64,000 bases of DNA from ASV31 sp965229765 (GCA_965229765.1 CBDDJT010000003.1:1116001-1180000); one strand, 5' to 3'; positions 49,848 to 58,941 are shown, counted from the first letter of the stretch. The notes: a model not told the origin generated them from the sequence alone. Translations and numbers: made by a program.

Positions 49848-50228
49848 ATGACCGACCGCCACGCACAGGGCATGGCCACCCGCCGCCGGGTTCTCGGCGA
49901 CGACCATGTCGACCGGGCCGAGGCCGCCAAGACCGACTTCGACCAGCCCTTCCAGGATCTCATCACCGAGGCCGCATGGGGCCACGTCTGGAGCCGTGAG
50001 CGCATCACGCCGCGCGAACGCTCGATGCTGACCATCGCGCTTCTGGCGGCGCTGGGAAACTTCGAGGAGGTCGCCATGCATGTCCGCGCCACCGCAAATA
50101 CCGGCGCCACGCGAGAGGACGTGATGGAATCGCTGCTTCACGTGGCGATCTACGCCGGCGTGCCGCGCGCCAACCACGCGATCAAGATCGCCAGACAGGT
50201 ATTCGACGAGATGGAGGGACAGCCATGA
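49848..50228 (+). CDS. pcaC: 4-carboxymuconolactone decarboxylase
   Basis: PcaC decarboxylates 4-carboxymuconolactone to the enol-lactone. The 126-residue AhpD-like protein has DFDQPFQDLITEAAWGHVWSR and SMLTIALLAALGNFEEVAMH, followed by LLHVAIYAGVPRANHA, all typical of PcaC. It is not fused to PcaD as in some bacteria. It overlaps pcaH by 4 nt. Confidence 0.95.
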   Translation: MTDRHAQGMATRRRVLGDDHVDRAEAAKTDFDQPFQDLITEAAWGHVWSRERITPRERSMLTIALLAALGNFEEVAMHVRATANTGATREDVMESLLHVAIYAGVPRANHAIKIARQVFDEMEGQP

Positions 50229-50953
50229 CAGACCTCGGACCCTTGATTCCGCGCAACCGCGCGATTCACCCGCCCGCCTATGACGTGGACTACAAGACCG
50301 CGGTGACGCGCAGCCCGCGCTACGCGCTCCTGTCGCTGGAATCGACGGTGACAGAGGAAACCGGCCCGGTCTTCGGCCACGACCTTCTTGGCCCCCACGA
50401 CAACAACCTGATCGTCAATTACACACAGGGCGCGGAACGCGCCGTGGGCGAACGGATTCGCGTCCACGGCCGCGTGATGGACGAGAACGGCCGCGCGGTG
50501 CCGAACACGCTGGTCGAGGTCTGGCAGGCCAACGCCGGCGGGCGCTACCGCCACGTCAAGGACACCTATTTCGCCCCGCTAGACCCCCATTTCGGCGGCT
50601 GCGGGCGCACCATCACCGATGCGGACGGCCATTACGAGTTCATGACGATCCGCCCCGGCGCCTATCCCTGGCCCAACCGCGTCAACGACTGGCGGCCGAT
50701 GCACATCCACTTCTCGATCTTCGGCACGGGCTTCGGGCAGCGTCTCATCAGCCAGATGTACTTTCAGGGCGACCCGCTGATCGACCTCTGCCCGATCGCG
50801 GCGACGATCAAGAACCGCAGCCAGCTCGACCGGCTGGTCGCGCCGCTGGACATGCAGGGCAGCCGCCCGATGGACTACCTGGCCTACAAGTTCGACATCG
50901 TCCTGCGCGGCCGCCGCCAGACCATGTTCGAGAACAAGATCGAGGGGATGTAA
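50225..50953 (+). CDS. pcaH: Protocatechuate 3,4-dioxygenase beta subunit
   Basis: PcaH holds the non-heme Fe3+ of the dioxygenase that cleaves protocatechuate to beta-carboxymuconate. The 242-residue protein has candidate ligands Tyr in VKDTYFAP, Tyr in PGAYPWPN and the two His of MHIHFSIFG. The N-terminal PCDO beta-specific segment is present. It overlaps pcaC by 4 nt and is followed by pcaG after 1 nt. Confidence 0.96.
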   Translation: MTDLGPLIPRNRAIHPPAYDVDYKTAVTRSPRYALLSLESTVTEETGPVFGHDLLGPHDNNLIVNYTQGAERAVGERIRVHGRVMDENGRAVPNTLVEVWQANAGGRYRHVKDTYFAPLDPHFGGCGRTITDADGHYEFMTIRPGAYPWPNRVNDWRPMHIHFSIFGTGFGQRLISQMYFQGDPLIDLCPIAATIKNRSQLDRLVAPLDMQGSRPMDYLAYKFDIVLRGRRQTMFENKIEGM

Positions 50954-50954
50954 G

Positions 50955-51554
50955 ATGGTGCAACCGCTGAACATGCTGGACGAAACCCCGTCCCAGACCG
51001 CCGGTCCCTATGTCCATATCGGCTGCATTCCCACCTTCGCGGGCGTGCAGGGCATCTACCCCGAGGACCTGGGCCTGCGCGCCATCGAGGACGGCGCGCA
51101 AGGGCAGATCATCACCATCACCGGCTCGGTCTACGACGGCACCGGCTGGGCGTTTCGCGACGCCATGCTGGAAAGCTGGCAGCCGGACGCGGCGGGCCGC
51201 TTTCCCGGCCAGTCCGGCGCCGATCCCAAGGTGAACGGCTTCTGCCGCTTTGCCGCCGACGGCCAGACCGGCGAATACACCCTGCGCACCGTAAAGCCGG
51301 GGCCGACACCCCTGCGTTACGGCGGGATGCAGGCACCGCATATCGCCCTGTGGATCACCGCGCGCGGCATCAACACCGGCCTTCAGACCCGCATCTATTT
51401 CGAGGACGAGGACAACAGCGCCGACCTGTTGCTTTCGCGCATCGAACAGCGCCAGCGCGTCGACACGCTGATCGCGAAGAAGACCGGCGACGGTGCCTAC
51501 CGCTTCGACATGGTCCTGCAGGGCGAAAACGAAACCGTCTTCCTCGACCTCTGA
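50955..51554 (+). CDS. pcaG: Protocatechuate 3,4-dioxygenase alpha subunit
   Basis: PcaG is the structural partner of PcaH and forms the other side of the active site. The 199-residue protein begins with QTAGPYVHIGC-like residues (PSQTAGPYVHIG) and shares the intradiol beta-sandwich (GSVYDGTGWAFRDAMLESWQ). Fe ligands are not expected here. It follows pcaH with the start one base after the pcaH stop. Confidence 0.95.
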   Translation: MVQPLNMLDETPSQTAGPYVHIGCIPTFAGVQGIYPEDLGLRAIEDGAQGQIITITGSVYDGTGWAFRDAMLESWQPDAAGRFPGQSGADPKVNGFCRFAADGQTGEYTLRTVKPGPTPLRYGGMQAPHIALWITARGINTGLQTRIYFEDEDNSADLLLSRIEQRQRVDTLIAKKTGDGAYRFDMVLQGENETVFLDL

Positions 51555-51614
51555 CGCCGCTGACACACGCCCGCGCCGGACAAGACGCCGGCGCGGGCGC
51601 CGGGAACCCGATCC

Positions 51615-52322
51615 ATGGCCGACATCCTCCTGATCCACGGCGCCTGCCACGGGGCGTGGTGCTGGCGAGACCTGATGCCGCTTCTGTCGTCACAGGGCCA
51701 TGTCGTGCGCGCCATCGACCTGCCCGGCGCGGGCGACGACGCCACGCCGCCCGGGGCCATCGACCTGTCCGCCTACCGCGACGCGGTGCTGGGCGCGATG
51801 ACCGGCCCGACGGTGCTGGTCGGCCATTCGCTGGGCGGGCTCTCGATCACCGCCGCCGCCGCTGCCGCGCCCGACCGGATCGCGGCGCTGGTCTACCTGT
51901 GCGCCTGGGCGCCCGCCGCGGGCGAATCGGGGCGCGACCTGCGCGCCCGCTACGGCTGCGAGGCGCTGATGGCCGCCATGCGCCCCACCCCCGACAGGCT
52001 GGCCACAACCTTTGCCGACGCGGCCCTGGTGCCGGTCTTCTACCCAGATTGCCCGCCCGGAACGGCCGACTATGCCCGCCCCCGCCTGCGGCCCCAGCCC
52101 ACGCGCCCCTCGACCCAGCCCGCGCCGGCGCTGCCGCCCGGGCTGAACCGCCACTACATCCTGTGCGAGCACGACCGCGCCATCCCCGCCGCCGCCCAGC
52201 ACGACATGACCCGCGACTGGCCCGCCGGCCACGTGCATTCCATGGCGACGGACCACTCGCCCTTCTTCTCCGACCCCGCTAGACTTGCCGAAATTCTCAA
52301 CGAGATCGCGAAAGACACATGA
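51615..52322 (+). CDS. Alpha/beta hydrolase, MES/hydroxynitrile-lyase-like
   Basis: The 235-residue protein has LLIHGACHGAWCWRDLMPLL, the nucleophile Ser in LVGHSLGGLS, and His in ATDHSPFFSDP. This pattern is shared by plant methyl-esterase and hydroxynitrile-lyase-type hydrolases and by bacterial relatives. Its place between pcaG and the BKACE gene suggests release of an aromatic acid from an ester, but this is only contextual. It overlaps the BKACE gene by 4 nt. Confidence 0.83.
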   Translation: MADILLIHGACHGAWCWRDLMPLLSSQGHVVRAIDLPGAGDDATPPGAIDLSAYRDAVLGAMTGPTVLVGHSLGGLSITAAAAAAPDRIAALVYLCAWAPAAGESGRDLRARYGCEALMAAMRPTPDRLATTFADAALVPVFYPDCPPGTADYARPRLRPQPTRPSTQPAPALPPGLNRHYILCEHDRAIPAAAQHDMTRDWPAGHVHSMATDHSPFFSDPARLAEILNEIAKDT

Positions 52323-53149
52323 CCACGCCCTGCATCATCTGCGTCGCCATCACCGGGTCCGTCCCCCGCAAGGAAGACAACCCCGCCGTCCCGATTACGC
52401 TGTCCGAACAGATCGAATCGACGCACGAGGCCTTCGAGGCCGGCGCCTCGATCGCCCATTGCCACGTACGCATGGAAGACGGCACGCCCACCTCGGACCC
52501 CGAACGCTTTGCCCGCCTCAAGGAAGGCCTCGAGACGCATTGCCCCGGCATGATCGTGCAACTGTCCACCGGCGGCCGCTCGGGCAGCGGGCGCGAACGC
52601 GGCGGGATGCTGCCGCTCCGCCCCGACATGGCCTCGCTGACCGTGGGCTCGAACAACTTTCCCACCCGCGTCTACGAAAACAGCCCCGAACTCGTCGACT
52701 GGCTGGCCGAGGAGATGCTCAAATACGACATCAAGCCGGAAATCGAGGCCTTCGACCTCAGCCACATCTTCCAGGCCGTGAAGATGGCCGCCGACGGGCG
52801 GCTGGCGAAACCGCTCTACATCCAGTTCGTGATGGGCGTGAAGAACGCCATGCCGGTCGACAAGCCGGTGTTCGACTTCTACGTCGAGACCGTCAAGCGC
52901 CTCGCCCCCGACGCCAGCTGGTGCGCCGCGGGCATCGGCGCCGGGCAGCTGACGGTCAACGAATGGTGCATCGCGGCGGGCGGGCACTGCCGCACCGGGC
53001 TGGAAGACAACGTGCGGCTCGACAAGACCACGCTGGCGCCCTCGAACGCCGCGCTGGTGCGCCGCACGGTCGACCTGTGCGAGAAATACGAACGCCCCGT
53101 CGCCACCTGGGTCCAGGCGCGCGACATCCTCGGGCTGCGCGCCGCCTGA
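52319..53149 (+). CDS. Beta-keto acid cleavage enzyme (BKACE, DUF849)
   Basis: The 276-residue TIM-barrel protein shows the BKACE pattern: ICVAITGSVPRKEDNPAVP near the start, GASIAHCHVRMEDG with the Zn-binding His-x-His, and the final VRLDKTTLAPSNAALV. BKACEs convert a beta-keto acid plus acetyl-CoA into acetoacetate and a CoA ester. Inside a pca cluster the likely substrate is beta-ketoadipate, giving succinyl-CoA and acetoacetate. This would replace PcaIJ and PcaF, which are not seen. The enzyme family is firm; the substrate is inferred. Confidence 0.9.
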   Translation: MTTPCIICVAITGSVPRKEDNPAVPITLSEQIESTHEAFEAGASIAHCHVRMEDGTPTSDPERFARLKEGLETHCPGMIVQLSTGGRSGSGRERGGMLPLRPDMASLTVGSNNFPTRVYENSPELVDWLAEEMLKYDIKPEIEAFDLSHIFQAVKMAADGRLAKPLYIQFVMGVKNAMPVDKPVFDFYVETVKRLAPDASWCAAGIGAGQLTVNEWCIAAGGHCRTGLEDNVRLDKTTLAPSNAALVRRTVDLCEKYERPVATWVQARDILGLRAA

Positions 53150-54492
53150 TGGCCGCCAGCGTCTACGACAGCGCGATCTACCGCGACCTCTTCTGCGACG
53201 CGGACGCCGCCGCGCTCTTCACCGACGCGGCAGAGGTGCGGGCCATGCTGCTGGTCCAGGGCGCCCTGGCAGAGGCGCAGGGCGCGGCGGGCCTGATCCC
53301 CGAGACCGCCGCCGCCGCCATCCACCGCGCCGCGCGCGAGATCCAGATCGACCCGGCGTCGCTCGCGGCAGAGACCGGCACAAGCGCCGTGGTCGTGCCC
53401 GCGCTGGTCAAGGCGTTCCGCACCGCGATGCAGGCGCCTGAGCACGCACAATACATCCACTGGGGCGCCACGTCGCAGGACATCGTCGACACCGGGCTGG
53501 TGCTGCGCCTGCGGCAGGTCGTGGCGCTTTACGACCGGCGTCTGACGGCCACGTGCCGCGCGCTTGGCGCACTGGCCGACGCCCATGCCACCCTGCCCAT
53601 GGCCGGCCGCACCTGGGGCGCGGCGGCCACGCCGTCGAGCTTCGGCGCCATCGCGGCGGCCTGGGGCCGTCCGCTCCTGCGCCTGCACGCCAGGCTTCAC
53701 ACCCTCGCCCCAGACCTGCTGTCGATCAGCCTGTCCGGCGCCGCCGGCACGCTTTCGGCCATGGGCGCCAAGGGCCCGGACATCCGCGCCCACATGGCCC
53801 GCGCCCTCGGTCTCACCGACCCCGGCGGCAGCTGGCACGCCGAACGCGACCGGATGACCGCCTTCACCGGCTGGGCCGCCGACACCGCCGCGAGCCTCGC
53901 CAAGATGGGCGAGGACCTGTCGCTGATGACCCAGTCCGGCATCGCCGAGATCCGTCTGGGCCAGTCCGGCGGCTCGTCCACCATGCCGCAGAAACAGAAC
54001 CCGGTGGATCCCGCGCTTCTCGTGGCGATCGCCCGCCACCTCGCCGCGCTCCATGCCGCGATGTCGGGCGCCGCGATCCACCGCCAGCAACGCGACGGCG
54101 CCGCCTGGCTGACCGAATGGCTGGTCCTGCCGCAGATCTGCCTCGGCCTCGCCCGCGCGCTTTCGGTGGCCGAGCGGATGGTCCCGGGCCTCGTGCCCCG
54201 GCCGGACGCAATGGCGCGCGGCCTCGACCCGGACGGGCTCGCCCTCACCCATGCCGAGGCGCTGTCCTTCGCGCTGGCCGCGCTCATGCCCCGCCCCGAG
54301 GCGCAGGCAGAGGTCAAGGCGCTCTGCCTTCAGGCGATGAAGGACGGCACGCCCCTCTCCCGTCTCGCCGCCCTTCGCTGGCCGGACGCAGGCCTTGGCC
54401 CGGTCTTCGACGCCGGCACCCAGATGGGCACCGCCCCGGACGAGGCGCGCGCCTTCGCCGCCGCCGCCCGCGCCCTGCCCGATCCGGACTGA
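53149..54492 (+). CDS. pcaB: 3-carboxy-cis,cis-muconate cycloisomerase
   Basis: PcaB lactonises beta-carboxymuconate to gamma-carboxymuconolactone. The 447-residue protein is of the fumarase/aspartase superfamily with the signature SGGSSTMPQKQNPVDPAL and the earlier IHWGATSQDIVDTG. It overlaps the BKACE stop by one base (TGATG). It is the last gene of the cluster and is followed by the second 11-bp repeat array. Confidence 0.95.
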   Translation: MAASVYDSAIYRDLFCDADAAALFTDAAEVRAMLLVQGALAEAQGAAGLIPETAAAAIHRAAREIQIDPASLAAETGTSAVVVPALVKAFRTAMQAPEHAQYIHWGATSQDIVDTGLVLRLRQVVALYDRRLTATCRALGALADAHATLPMAGRTWGAAATPSSFGAIAAAWGRPLLRLHARLHTLAPDLLSISLSGAAGTLSAMGAKGPDIRAHMARALGLTDPGGSWHAERDRMTAFTGWAADTAASLAKMGEDLSLMTQSGIAEIRLGQSGGSSTMPQKQNPVDPALLVAIARHLAALHAAMSGAAIHRQQRDGAAWLTEWLVLPQICLGLARALSVAERMVPGLVPRPDAMARGLDPDGLALTHAEALSFALAALMPRPEAQAEVKALCLQAMKDGTPLSRLAALRWPDAGLGPVFDAGTQMGTAPDEARAFAAAARALPDPD

Positions 54493-54507
54493 TCGGCGCG
54501 CCAGGGC

Positions 54508-54546
54508 GCCGACGCGATGCCGACGTTGCGCCGACGCAATGCCGCA
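54508..54546 (+). repeat. 11-bp direct repeats, array 2
   Basis: GCCGAC recurs at 54508, 54519 and 54530 with an 11-bp period, and a degraded copy (GCCGCA) follows at 54541. The arrangement matches the array at 48879-48911, and both follow a stop codon and a GGCGCGCC word. Confidence 0.85.
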
Positions 54547-54559
54547 GGCGCCGCGCAGG

Positions 54560-54623
54560 CCCTTCTTCTGTTCGCAAATACTCCCGCCGGAGGCACGCGC
54601 CGCCCCCGGCGGCGCCAGCAAAA
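54560..54623 (+). repeat. Dispersed intergenic element, copy 5
   Basis: The box reads CCCTTCTTCTGTTCGCAAAT (one change), then TACTCCCGCCGGAGGC, then a hairpin GCGCCGCC-CCC-GGCGGCGC of yet another stem sequence. It lies between pcaB and the MFS exporter gene, both plus strand. Confidence 0.82.
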
Positions 54624-54696
54624 GTCTTGCCGCGCCCCGCGCGGCTCCGCTTGAAAAGCGCTGGCCCATCGCCGCGACGCGGGGTAACGGGCGGTC

Positions 54697-55905
54697 ATGA
54701 AGCGCCGCTTGCCGATCCTCTTCGTGCTGATCACCGTGACCCTCGACGCGATGGGTATCGGGCTGATCCTGCCCGTCATGCCCGACCTGATCCAGGAGGT
54801 CGATGGCGGCGATCTGGCCCGTGCCGCGATCTGGGGTGGTGTGCTGTCCACCGTCTACGCGGTGATGCAGTTTCTCTGCGGCCCCACCATCGGCAGCCTG
54901 TCCGACCGCTTCGGGCGGCGTCCCGTCCTTCTCGTTGCGCTGGCGGTAATGGCCGTCGATTATCTCGTGATGGCGCTGGCCGGCACGATCTGGCTTCTGC
55001 TCGCAGGGCGGGTGGTGGCCGGCATCACCGCGGCCACCCAGCCCACCGCCTCGGCCTTCATGGCGGACCTGTCGAAACCAGAGGAAAAGGCGGCCAACTT
55101 CGGCCTGATCGGGGCGGCCTTCGGCATCGGCTTCGTGATCGGCCCGCTGCTGGGCGGCGTGCTCGGCGAATACGGTACGCGCGCGCCCTTCTACGCCGCC
55201 GGCGCGCTTGCCGCGCTGAATTTCGCCTTTGGTTTCATGATCCTGCCTGAAACCGTGACCGACCGCATCCGTCGCCCGTTCTCGTGGCGCCGGGCCAACC
55301 CGCTTGGCGCCTTCCGCGCCGTGGGGCGCCTGCCGGGTGTCGGGCGCCTGCTGGTGATGTTCTTCCTCTACCAGGTGGCGTTCTTCGTCTATCCGTCCGT
55401 CTGGGCCTATTTCACCCGCGCCCGTTTCGGCTGGGACCCGGCGATGGTGGGCGTGTCGCTGGCAAGCTTCGGTATCGCCATCGCCATCGTGCAGGGCGGG
55501 CTGATCCGCGTCGTCCTGCGCCGCCTGGGCGAGCGCATGACCGTGGCCTATGGCCTCGTCTTCAACTTCTGCGCCTTCCTGTGCATCGCGCTGGTCGAGT
55601 CCGGCACGCTGGCGCTGATCCTTACCCCCCTTACCGCGCTCGGCGCGGTCGTCACCCCGGCGCTGCAAGGCATGATGTCCCGCGCCGCGCCCGACGATGC
55701 GCAAGGAGAGCTTCAGGGCGTCATCTCCTCCACCGCCGCCGTATCCATGATTGTCTCACCCCTGATCATGACCCAGATCTTCGCCGCCTTCACCGCCCCC
55801 GGTGGCGCGGTCTTCTTCCCCGGCGCGCCCTTCCTCGTGTCGATGACACTGATGGCCGCCTCGGGCGCGGTCTTTCTGTCCGGCACCCGCCCCCGCGCGA
55901 CCTGA
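54697..55905 (+). CDS. Tet(A)-like MFS drug/proton antiporter
   Basis: The 402-residue protein has 12 predicted membrane segments, the N-terminal DAMGIGLILPVMPDLI of the TCR/Tet group, and motif A as GSLSDRFGRRPVLL. Members export tetracyclines or other lipophilic compounds. No TetR-type repressor gene is adjacent, so it may be a constitutive general exporter and should not be read as proof of resistance. Confidence 0.88.
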   Translation: MKRRLPILFVLITVTLDAMGIGLILPVMPDLIQEVDGGDLARAAIWGGVLSTVYAVMQFLCGPTIGSLSDRFGRRPVLLVALAVMAVDYLVMALAGTIWLLLAGRVVAGITAATQPTASAFMADLSKPEEKAANFGLIGAAFGIGFVIGPLLGGVLGEYGTRAPFYAAGALAALNFAFGFMILPETVTDRIRRPFSWRRANPLGAFRAVGRLPGVGRLLVMFFLYQVAFFVYPSVWAYFTRARFGWDPAMVGVSLASFGIAIAIVQGGLIRVVLRRLGERMTVAYGLVFNFCAFLCIALVESGTLALILTPLTALGAVVTPALQGMMSRAAPDDAQGELQGVISSTAAVSMIVSPLIMTQIFAAFTAPGGAVFFPGAPFLVSMTLMAASGAVFLSGTRPRAT

Positions 55906-55986
55906 GCGCGCCCTGAAACGTCGGTTTCCGACTTGCGCCGCCCCGCCGCTCTGCCACAGTCGCCGCAAAACGCCCACGGAGGATCC

Positions 55987-57069
55987 ATGCCCACCATCCG
56001 CGCCGCCGTCTGCCGCGAGTTCGGCCAGCCGCTGTCCATCGAGGACATCACCCTCGCCGATCCCGGCCCCGGAGAGCTGGAGGTCACGCTGGCCGCCTGC
56101 GCCATCTGCCATTCCGACATCTCCTATGCCGATGGCGCCTGGGGCGGTTTCCTTCCCGCCGTCTACGGGCACGAGGCCGCGGGCCATGTCAGCCGTCTTG
56201 GCGAGGGCGTGACGGGCTATGCCGTCGGCGACCGGGTGCTTGTCACCTTCATGCGCGCCTGCGGCGCCTGCACCTCCTGCGTGACCGGCCACCCCTCGAC
56301 CTGCGAACTGCCGCGCGACCGGACCGCCGGGCCGCTATCCGCCGCTGACGGCAGCCCGATGGAACAGGGCCTCGGCTCGGGCGCGTTCGCCGAAAAGGTG
56401 GTGGTGGAGCCCAGCCAGATCGCCAAGCTGCCGGACGACATCGCGCTCGACGTGGCCTCGACGCTGGCCTGCGGCGTGGTCACCGGTATCGGCGCGGTGG
56501 TCAACACCGCCGGCCTGCGCCCGGGACAAAGCTGCGTGGTGATCGGTGCGGGCGGCGTCGGGCTCAACGCCATCCAGGGCGCGCGGCTTGCCGGCGCCCG
56601 CCGCATCGTCGCCGTGGACATGAGCGAGGCCAAGCTGGACATCGCGCGCGAATTCGGGGCGACCGACGGCGTGCTGGCCAGCGACGACAAGCCGTGGCGC
56701 GCCGCCAAGGAGATCATCGGCGGCGGCGCGGACGCGGTCTTTGTCACCGTGGGCGCGATCCCGGCCTATGACACGGCGATGCGCTATCTCGCCCCGCACG
56801 GCAAGCTGGTGATGGTGGGCATGCCCGCCACCGGCGCGCTCAGCAGTTACGAGCCGGGCATCGTCTCGGCCATCGGACAGCAGATGCTGGGCTCGAAGAT
56901 GGGCGATGTGGTCATCCAGCGCGATATCCCCTGGCTTGTCGATCTCTACCGGCAGGGACGGCTGAAGCTGGACGAGCTGGTGTCGGGACGCTGGACGCTC
57001 GACCAGATCAACGAGGCCATCGCCGACACGAAGGCGGGCGGCGCACGGCGCAACGTCATCGTGTTCTGA
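55987..57069 (+). CDS. Zinc-dependent alcohol dehydrogenase
   Basis: The 360-residue medium-chain dehydrogenase has the catalytic-zinc Cys in AICHSDI, GHEAAG, and the structural-zinc lobe CGACTSCVTGHPSTC (four Cys). The NAD loop is VIGAGGVGLNAIQG. Substrate preference is unknown; class III-like formaldehyde or aryl alcohol activity is possible. CGGAGGA precedes the start at 55987. Confidence 0.9.
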   Translation: MPTIRAAVCREFGQPLSIEDITLADPGPGELEVTLAACAICHSDISYADGAWGGFLPAVYGHEAAGHVSRLGEGVTGYAVGDRVLVTFMRACGACTSCVTGHPSTCELPRDRTAGPLSAADGSPMEQGLGSGAFAEKVVVEPSQIAKLPDDIALDVASTLACGVVTGIGAVVNTAGLRPGQSCVVIGAGGVGLNAIQGARLAGARRIVAVDMSEAKLDIAREFGATDGVLASDDKPWRAAKEIIGGGADAVFVTVGAIPAYDTAMRYLAPHGKLVMVGMPATGALSSYEPGIVSAIGQQMLGSKMGDVVIQRDIPWLVDLYRQGRLKLDELVSGRWTLDQINEAIADTKAGGARRNVIVF

Positions 57070-57111
57070 GCGGTGGACGGCCCCGGCCACCCGGCGCATG
57101 GGGCGGGCCCG

Positions 57112-57570
57112 TCAACGGGCCGCCGGCACGCCGTCCTCGGCAAAGTCCCAGCTGTAGACCACGAGACCTTCGGTCTCGTCGGCGTCGAGCGCGCGGTAAA
57201 GCGCCCGCGCCGCCGTGTTGTCCTCTTCCGTGCCCAGCCAGGCCTCGATGCAGCCGCGCGCGTGCGCCTCGGCCAGCAGCGCCCGCAGACAGCGCGACGC
57301 CAGCCCGCGCCGTTGCCAGTCCGCGCCGGTCCCGACCTCGTTGACCCAAAGCTGCGGCGGCTTGTCGGGGTGCAGGTAGATCACGCCCGTGGCCATCGCG
57401 ACGACGGTGTCACCCGCCACGGCGACCACGATCATGTGGTTCCCCGTGCCCAGAAAGGCGCGCGCCCAGTCCGCCCGCACCGGCGCGTCGAACACCTCGT
57501 CCGCGACACGGTCCAGCACCGCCGCGTCCTCTGGACCCAGAAGCCTTATACTGATCTGTTCGCCTTGCAT
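57112..57570 (-). CDS. GNAT-family acetyltransferase, AAC(3)-I-like
   Basis: The 152-residue protein has the GNAT fold with the acetyl-CoA loop ADWQRRGLASRCLRALLAEA (Q/R-x2-G-x-A pattern) and a start QISIRLLGPEDAAVLD resembling AAC(3)-I aminoglycoside acetyltransferases. Many such relatives are housekeeping enzymes with other amines, so resistance is not claimed. It is divergent from the enolase-superfamily gene, with 41 nt between starts. Confidence 0.78.
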   Translation of the reverse strand: MQGEQISIRLLGPEDAAVLDRVADEVFDAPVRADWARAFLGTGNHMIVVAVAGDTVVAMATGVIYLHPDKPPQLWVNEVGTGADWQRRGLASRCLRALLAEAHARGCIEAWLGTEEDNTAARALYRALDADETEGLVVYSWDFAEDGVPAAR

Positions 57571-57611
57571 GATCCCGCCCTCAGATCGCCGCCCGCACCC
57601 GGAGGATGCCC

Positions 57612-58844
57612 ATGAAACTGACCGATCTCGACATCCTCGTCACCGCGCCGCCCGCGCCCGGCTGGGGCGGACGCTACTGGATCATTGTCAAGTTGACCAC
57701 CGACACCGGAATCATCGGATGGGGCGAGTGCTATGCCGCCACGGTCGGGCCAGAGGCGATGTCGGCGGTGATCCGTGATGTCTTTGCCCGCTACATGCTG
57801 GGCGAGTCCCCCGAGAACGTGGAGCGCATGTTCCGCCGGGTGTATTCCTCGGGCTTCACCCAGCGGCCGGACCTGACGGTGATGGGCGCCTTCTCGGGGC
57901 TGGAAATCGCCTGCTGGGACATCCTGGGCAAGGATCGCGACCGCCCGGTCTGGGCGCTTATGGGCGGGCGGATGAACGACCGGGTGCGCGGCTATACCTA
58001 CCTTTACCCCCTGCCGCAGCACGATATCGACGACTTCTGGATTTCGGCCGAGATGGCGGCCGAGGCCGCCGCCGACTGCGTCGCGCGCGGCTGGACGGCC
58101 GTAAAGTTCGACCCCGCCGGGCCCTATACCATGCGCGGCGGCCACATGCCGGCGATGCGCGACATCGCCCGGTCCGTCGAATTCTGCGCCGCGATCCGGG
58201 ACGCCGTGGGCGACCGGGCCGACCTTCTGTTCGGCACGCATGGCCAGTTCACGACCGCCGGTGCGATCCGGCTGGGTCAGGCGCTGGAACCCTATTCGCC
58301 GCTGTGGTTCGAAGAACCCATCCCGCCCGACAACCTGCTGGAGTTCCAGCGCGTCGCACAGGCGGTGCGCATCCCGGTGGCCACCGGCGAACGGCTGACC
58401 ACCAAGGCGGAGTTCGCCACGCTGCTGCGCACCGGCGGGGCCGAGATCCTGCAACCCGCACTGGGCCGCGCGGGCGGGCTGTGGGAAGCGCGCAAGATCG
58501 CCGCGATGGCCGAGGCGTTCAACGCCCAGATGGCCCCGCATCTTTATGCCGGGCCGGTGGAATGGGCGGCCAACATCCAGCTTGCCGTGTCGATCCCGAA
58601 CCTCCTGATGGCCGAGACCATCGAGACGCCGTTCCACGATGCGCTCATCAAGGGCACGATCCGGGCAGAGGGCGGGTTCATCGAGGCGCCCACCGCACCG
58701 GGGCTCGGCATCGAGGTGGACGAGGCGCTGGCACGCGCGCATCCCTACACCGGCGACGGGCTGCATCTTCAGATGCAGGACGACCCCTGCGACTATACCC
58801 GTGAAAACCGGTTCGAAGGCGGCGCGCCTGCCCCGAGGGACTGA
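57612..58844 (+). CDS. Enolase-superfamily (mandelate racemase/dehydratase) enzyme
   Basis: The 410-residue protein has the capping domain, then a barrel with WTAVKFDPAG, LLFGTHGQ (metal/His region), FEEPIPPDN (Glu ligand) and ATGERLTTK (Glu ligand). It resembles sugar-acid dehydratases of the galactonate/mannonate group. GGAGG at 57601-57605 is spaced 6 nt from the ATG at 57612, so this start is preferred over 57606. The exact sugar acid is not assigned. Confidence 0.85.
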   Translation: MKLTDLDILVTAPPAPGWGGRYWIIVKLTTDTGIIGWGECYAATVGPEAMSAVIRDVFARYMLGESPENVERMFRRVYSSGFTQRPDLTVMGAFSGLEIACWDILGKDRDRPVWALMGGRMNDRVRGYTYLYPLPQHDIDDFWISAEMAAEAAADCVARGWTAVKFDPAGPYTMRGGHMPAMRDIARSVEFCAAIRDAVGDRADLLFGTHGQFTTAGAIRLGQALEPYSPLWFEEPIPPDNLLEFQRVAQAVRIPVATGERLTTKAEFATLLRTGGAEILQPALGRAGGLWEARKIAAMAEAFNAQMAPHLYAGPVEWAANIQLAVSIPNLLMAETIETPFHDALIKGTIRAEGGFIEAPTAPGLGIEVDEALARAHPYTGDGLHLQMQDDPCDYTRENRFEGGAPAPRD

Positions 58845-58941
58845 GTCGCGCCGGGTGCGCGTCACCTGTCCCGCGGCAGCGAAGCCATTGAAATCGCGCT
58901 GGAAACAGCCGCCACAGATTCGCCGCATTCCCTGCCTAAGA

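Noticed and set aside
52879..55704. A 941-codon minus-strand frame over pcaB and the MFS gene
   Set aside because: It is antisense to well-supported genes and its translation is a low-complexity Arg/Gly/Ala shadow.
54697..57570. Antibiotic-resistance island (Tet-like exporter plus AAC(3)-like acetyltransferase)
   Set aside because: Both are remote family members with host-like composition; there is no repressor, integron or transposon around them, so resistance cannot be claimed.
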